A DNA stretch of 64,000 bases, taken from Saccopteryx bilineata. Lineage: Eukaryota; Chordata; Mammalia; Chiroptera; Emballonuridae. The notes under the pieces are model-generated. The model was not told where the DNA came from, did no database searches, and worked only from the letters and a program-made list of their open reading frames with translations. The translations under genes and the position numbers were made by a program. Location of the stretch: positions 206,634,347 to 206,698,346 of the forward strand of contig NC_089495.1 of assembly GCF_036850765.1 (NCBI RefSeq). The letters are read 5' to 3'. Below are positions 61,574-64,000 of the stretch, in pieces (the stretch's first letter is position 1; every line of letters begins with the position of its first letter).

Positions 61574-61905
61574 CAGGGGTCCCCAAACTACAGCCCGCGG
61601 GCCACATGCGGCCCCCTGAGGCCATTTATCTGGCCCCCACCGCACTTCCGGAAGGGGTACTTCTTTCATTGGTGGTCAGTGAGAGGAGCATAGTTCCCAT
61701 TGAAATACTGGTCAGTTTGTTGATTTAAATTTACTTGTTCTTTATTTTAAATGTTATATTTGTTCTCGTTTTGTTTTTTTACTTTAAAATAAGATATGTG
61801 CAGTGTGCATAGGGATTTGTTCATAGATTTTCTTTATAGTCTGGCCCTCCAATGGTTTGAGAGACAGTGAACTGGCCCCCTGTGTAAAAAGTTTGGGGAC
61901 CCCTG
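61574..61905. mobile_element. hAT-type MITE (332 bp) in STK35 intron 2
   Basis: Terminal inverted repeats 'caggggtccccaaact' and 'agtttggggacccctg', perfect over 16 bp (first 'caggggtccccaaact' against the last 16 bases). The 8-bp target duplication 'ctctaagt' lies at 61566-61573 and 61906-61913. The interior has 'gcccgcgggccacatgcggc' and an AT-rich centre. Its good preservation suggests a fairly recent insertion. No coding capacity. Confidence 0.92.
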
Positions 61906-62924
61906 CTCTAAGTGCTGTTGATTCTAAACCTTTAAAACCTCTTTCTTTCAAACCCCTTCTCACCCCCCCTCTGGCTTTTCAAACCTCCTGATGAGTCTCT
62001 TGGCCTCTCATTGGTCAGTCTCCCATCCTCAACTCCTGGTGCCTCCAGAGGGACCTTGTTTCATCCATTCTAGGCATGCTCCTTCACACACTAACTTCCC
62101 TGAAGTCGGAACTGTGCGTAGTCGATGGCACACCATGGCGGTGACAGCAGCCTGCAGATCTTACTTATGTGGCCTGTCTTAAAAATGGATGACTTCTTAG
62201 ATTCAATAAGCAGGACGTCTTTCTAGACTAGATCAAGAACTTGTAGTTACTTCCCGTGTCTTACAGTCAAACCTCAAGTCCCTTTGTCCGCCAGAGAGCG
62301 TGTCTCATGGCCGGACACCGGCTGCTGCGTCCCCGGTGACAGCTCCAGGTCGGTCGGGTCCTCCGCTGTCCACGCCCGGCCGCTGTGCGCTGTGCCGTCC
62401 ATCCTGGGAGGCAGCTCGTGGATCGCGTGGGCGGGGCTTCTCGGCCTCCCCCGCTCCTCCCTCCCCGCCTCCCTCCCCGCCTCTTCCTGTTGCTCGGGCC
62501 GAACGGCACCCTGGGTGTTCCCAGCGCTGCGGCCAGTCTTCTTGACCCACCAGGACCCTCTAGAAAGTGGGGACCACTTCTTAACTCCGGGCGCTCCGGT
62601 GTCTGCCGAGCAACGTTCTGTGGAGGTTTCGGTGAATTGATGAGAGCCGGGTAATGAACTGGCGGAGGAGGCTTGGGACTCGGAATGGGCTGGTTTGTGA
62701 AATCCTGGCTATTTTGTGTCCCTTTCGAGGTGCTGCTGCCTTTCCATACGGTCCATACCGACTTCCTCTAACGCTGAGCGTGCCGGCGTCAAGGTTCTGG
62801 GCAGAGGAGGCCGCGTTTTTGGGAGACAGATTCCAACGCTTCCTCTTCCTCTGAGTGATGAGATCTCATTTCTGGGAGACACCTGCTTGATTCCGGCCCC
62901 GCCCTGTTCTCTGTCCCCGTGAAG

Positions 62925-63009
62925 GGTGGCACAGGGTGGGTCTGGGGGTACAGAGCTGGCTGCACGGTGGCACAGGGTGGGTCTGGGGGTACAGAGCTGG
63001 CTGCACGGT
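62925..63009 (+). repeat. 41-bp tandem duplication
   Basis: Two adjacent copies beginning 'ggtggcacagggtgggtctg' (62925 and 62966) and ending 'gctggctgcac', identical by eye. Confidence 0.95.
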
Positions 63010-64000
63010 CTCCTGTCCGTTGGACTTGGGGGAGGAGGTCGGAACCCTCCTGGTGGTGGGTCTGCCTCTTTCGTCAAAGCCCCCGTGACCCGGGAGGGAG
63101 AGTGGCTGTGGAGGCCACGCCCTGCGGTGCCACTCTGGGCTGTGGTCTGCAGCCAGCCGCTCGCCCTTCTCCCCCTGCCCTCGCCTCCAAAGCAGTGTCA
63201 CACAATGAATGGCCTTTAAAATGGCACCTGGGACCTGGTGCGCTCCCAAAGGTTCATTTCCCTCGAATCCTCACCACCTCTGAATAACACTCCCACTGCT
63301 TCTCCCGCCGGGAAGCTCACGTTTTAACTCTCATCAGTCTTACAGAGCAGAACCATCAGATTATACTAAACAAGGGAATTACAAAACTTAAGTAAAGTTT
63401 TCTTTCCTATTCAAGAACTGTAAATGTCATCTGGGAGTTCTACTAGTTGCTGTGTATCTCTGTTCCCATGATGCATCCTGAAACTGGGGAGTCCCCGTAG
63501 GCCGGCCCGGGCCCCGGGGCCCACTGCAGTGGGGGGCAGTGCTGAGGCTCCGTGAGCCCCACTCCGCCCAGCAAACCCCAGTGGCATTCTGGATCTCCAG
63601 GGCTCAGTGTCATTTCAGAACCAGCGTCTGGTAATCTCTGAAGTTTCTGCCTGTTTTCCCTTTCACAGTCCCCAGGTAAAGGATGAGATTAGGCCTGGGC
63701 TGCTCAGCAGCGGGATCGCCTGGGCGTCAGGCGCGTGTCCGTAGGCGGGCACGCCATGGAGTTTGGCTGTTGCAGCCTGAGAACTGGGACGTGTGATCAT
63801 CACTTCCGTTTTCCGACCAGGTTCATCTTTTGTCTGACACATGGCCTCCACCACTGGCGTCACTGAAATCGGTCACTTCCTAGGACTAGGCTGGGGTCCA
63901 GGAGGGATAATGATGTTGGTGACAGTCAGGATGTGATGCTCTCAGAGGACCTCACACTTGCCAGACCTATTTCAGGCCTGTGACCTAACTCACAGTTCTC

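Overview
This is nuclear DNA from a placental mammal, very probably a bat. The signs are intron-bearing, CpG-island-driven coding sequence, many old mammal-wide repeats (MIR, L1M, MER5A-like, ERV-L), and many young tRNA-headed SINEs of bat type. These SINEs begin with forms of 'ccctggccggttggctcag', 'cctgaccaggcggtggcgcag' or 'ccagccagtgtggctcag'-like heads and end in CT-rich or A-rich tails. The roughly 370-bp SINE with the 'ggcgcatgcgggagtctgtctgactg' type 3' part resembles elements I associate with horseshoe and leaf-nosed bats (Rhinolophoidea). That placement is inference from memory.

Only one protein-coding gene is supported: the 5' part of STK35 (serine/threonine kinase 35, also STK35L1 or CLIK1) on the + strand. 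Exon 1 coding is 53080-53397, intron 1 is 53398-54025 (GT-AG) and exon 2 is 54026-54635. It encodes the N-terminal extension and the start of the kinase domain (glycine loop, catalytic lysine, probable helix-C glutamate). Exon 2 ends in a split Gly codon. No catalytic-loop or activation-segment exon is visible before base 64000, so intron 2 is longer than 9.3 kb and the gene runs off the right edge. A CpG island with CCAAT boxes and an E2F-type site covers the 5' end. The 53 kb to the left is intergenic. In human this side of STK35 faces PDYN, but no PDYN exon is seen here.

Region by region: 1-15 kb holds MIR and SINE copies, a duplicated ~187-bp segment (4571 and 7491) and a CA/TA array. 15.7-16.6 kb is a 35-bp minisatellite beside an old L1 fragment. 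19.5-21.3 kb is a decayed ERV-L internal region ending in a 65-bp tandem repeat. 21.6-22.8 kb is a processed H3.3 (H3-3A-type) pseudogene on the minus strand, split by a SINE. 25-41 kb holds SINEs, old L1 pieces, a GGAA/GGGA array and a 4-copy 90-94-bp repeat. 41.3-43.7 kb is a 2.46-kb satellite-like array of about 24 units of 102-103 bp. 44.1 kb is a SPIN-like hAT transposon with perfect 8-bp target duplications. 45-52 kb holds nested SINEs, further hAT and MER5A-like elements and L1 tails. 52.8-64 kb is the STK35 promoter, two exons and intron 2, which contains a higher-order minisatellite and a second hAT-type MITE.

The window holds no bacterial-style system, CRISPR array, true tRNA/rRNA gene or second intact gene. 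Most open frames are chance frames, SINE read-through or tandem-repeat read-through. The parts most worth a second look are the transposon and tandem-repeat events and the lineage-specific changes in the STK35 N-terminus.
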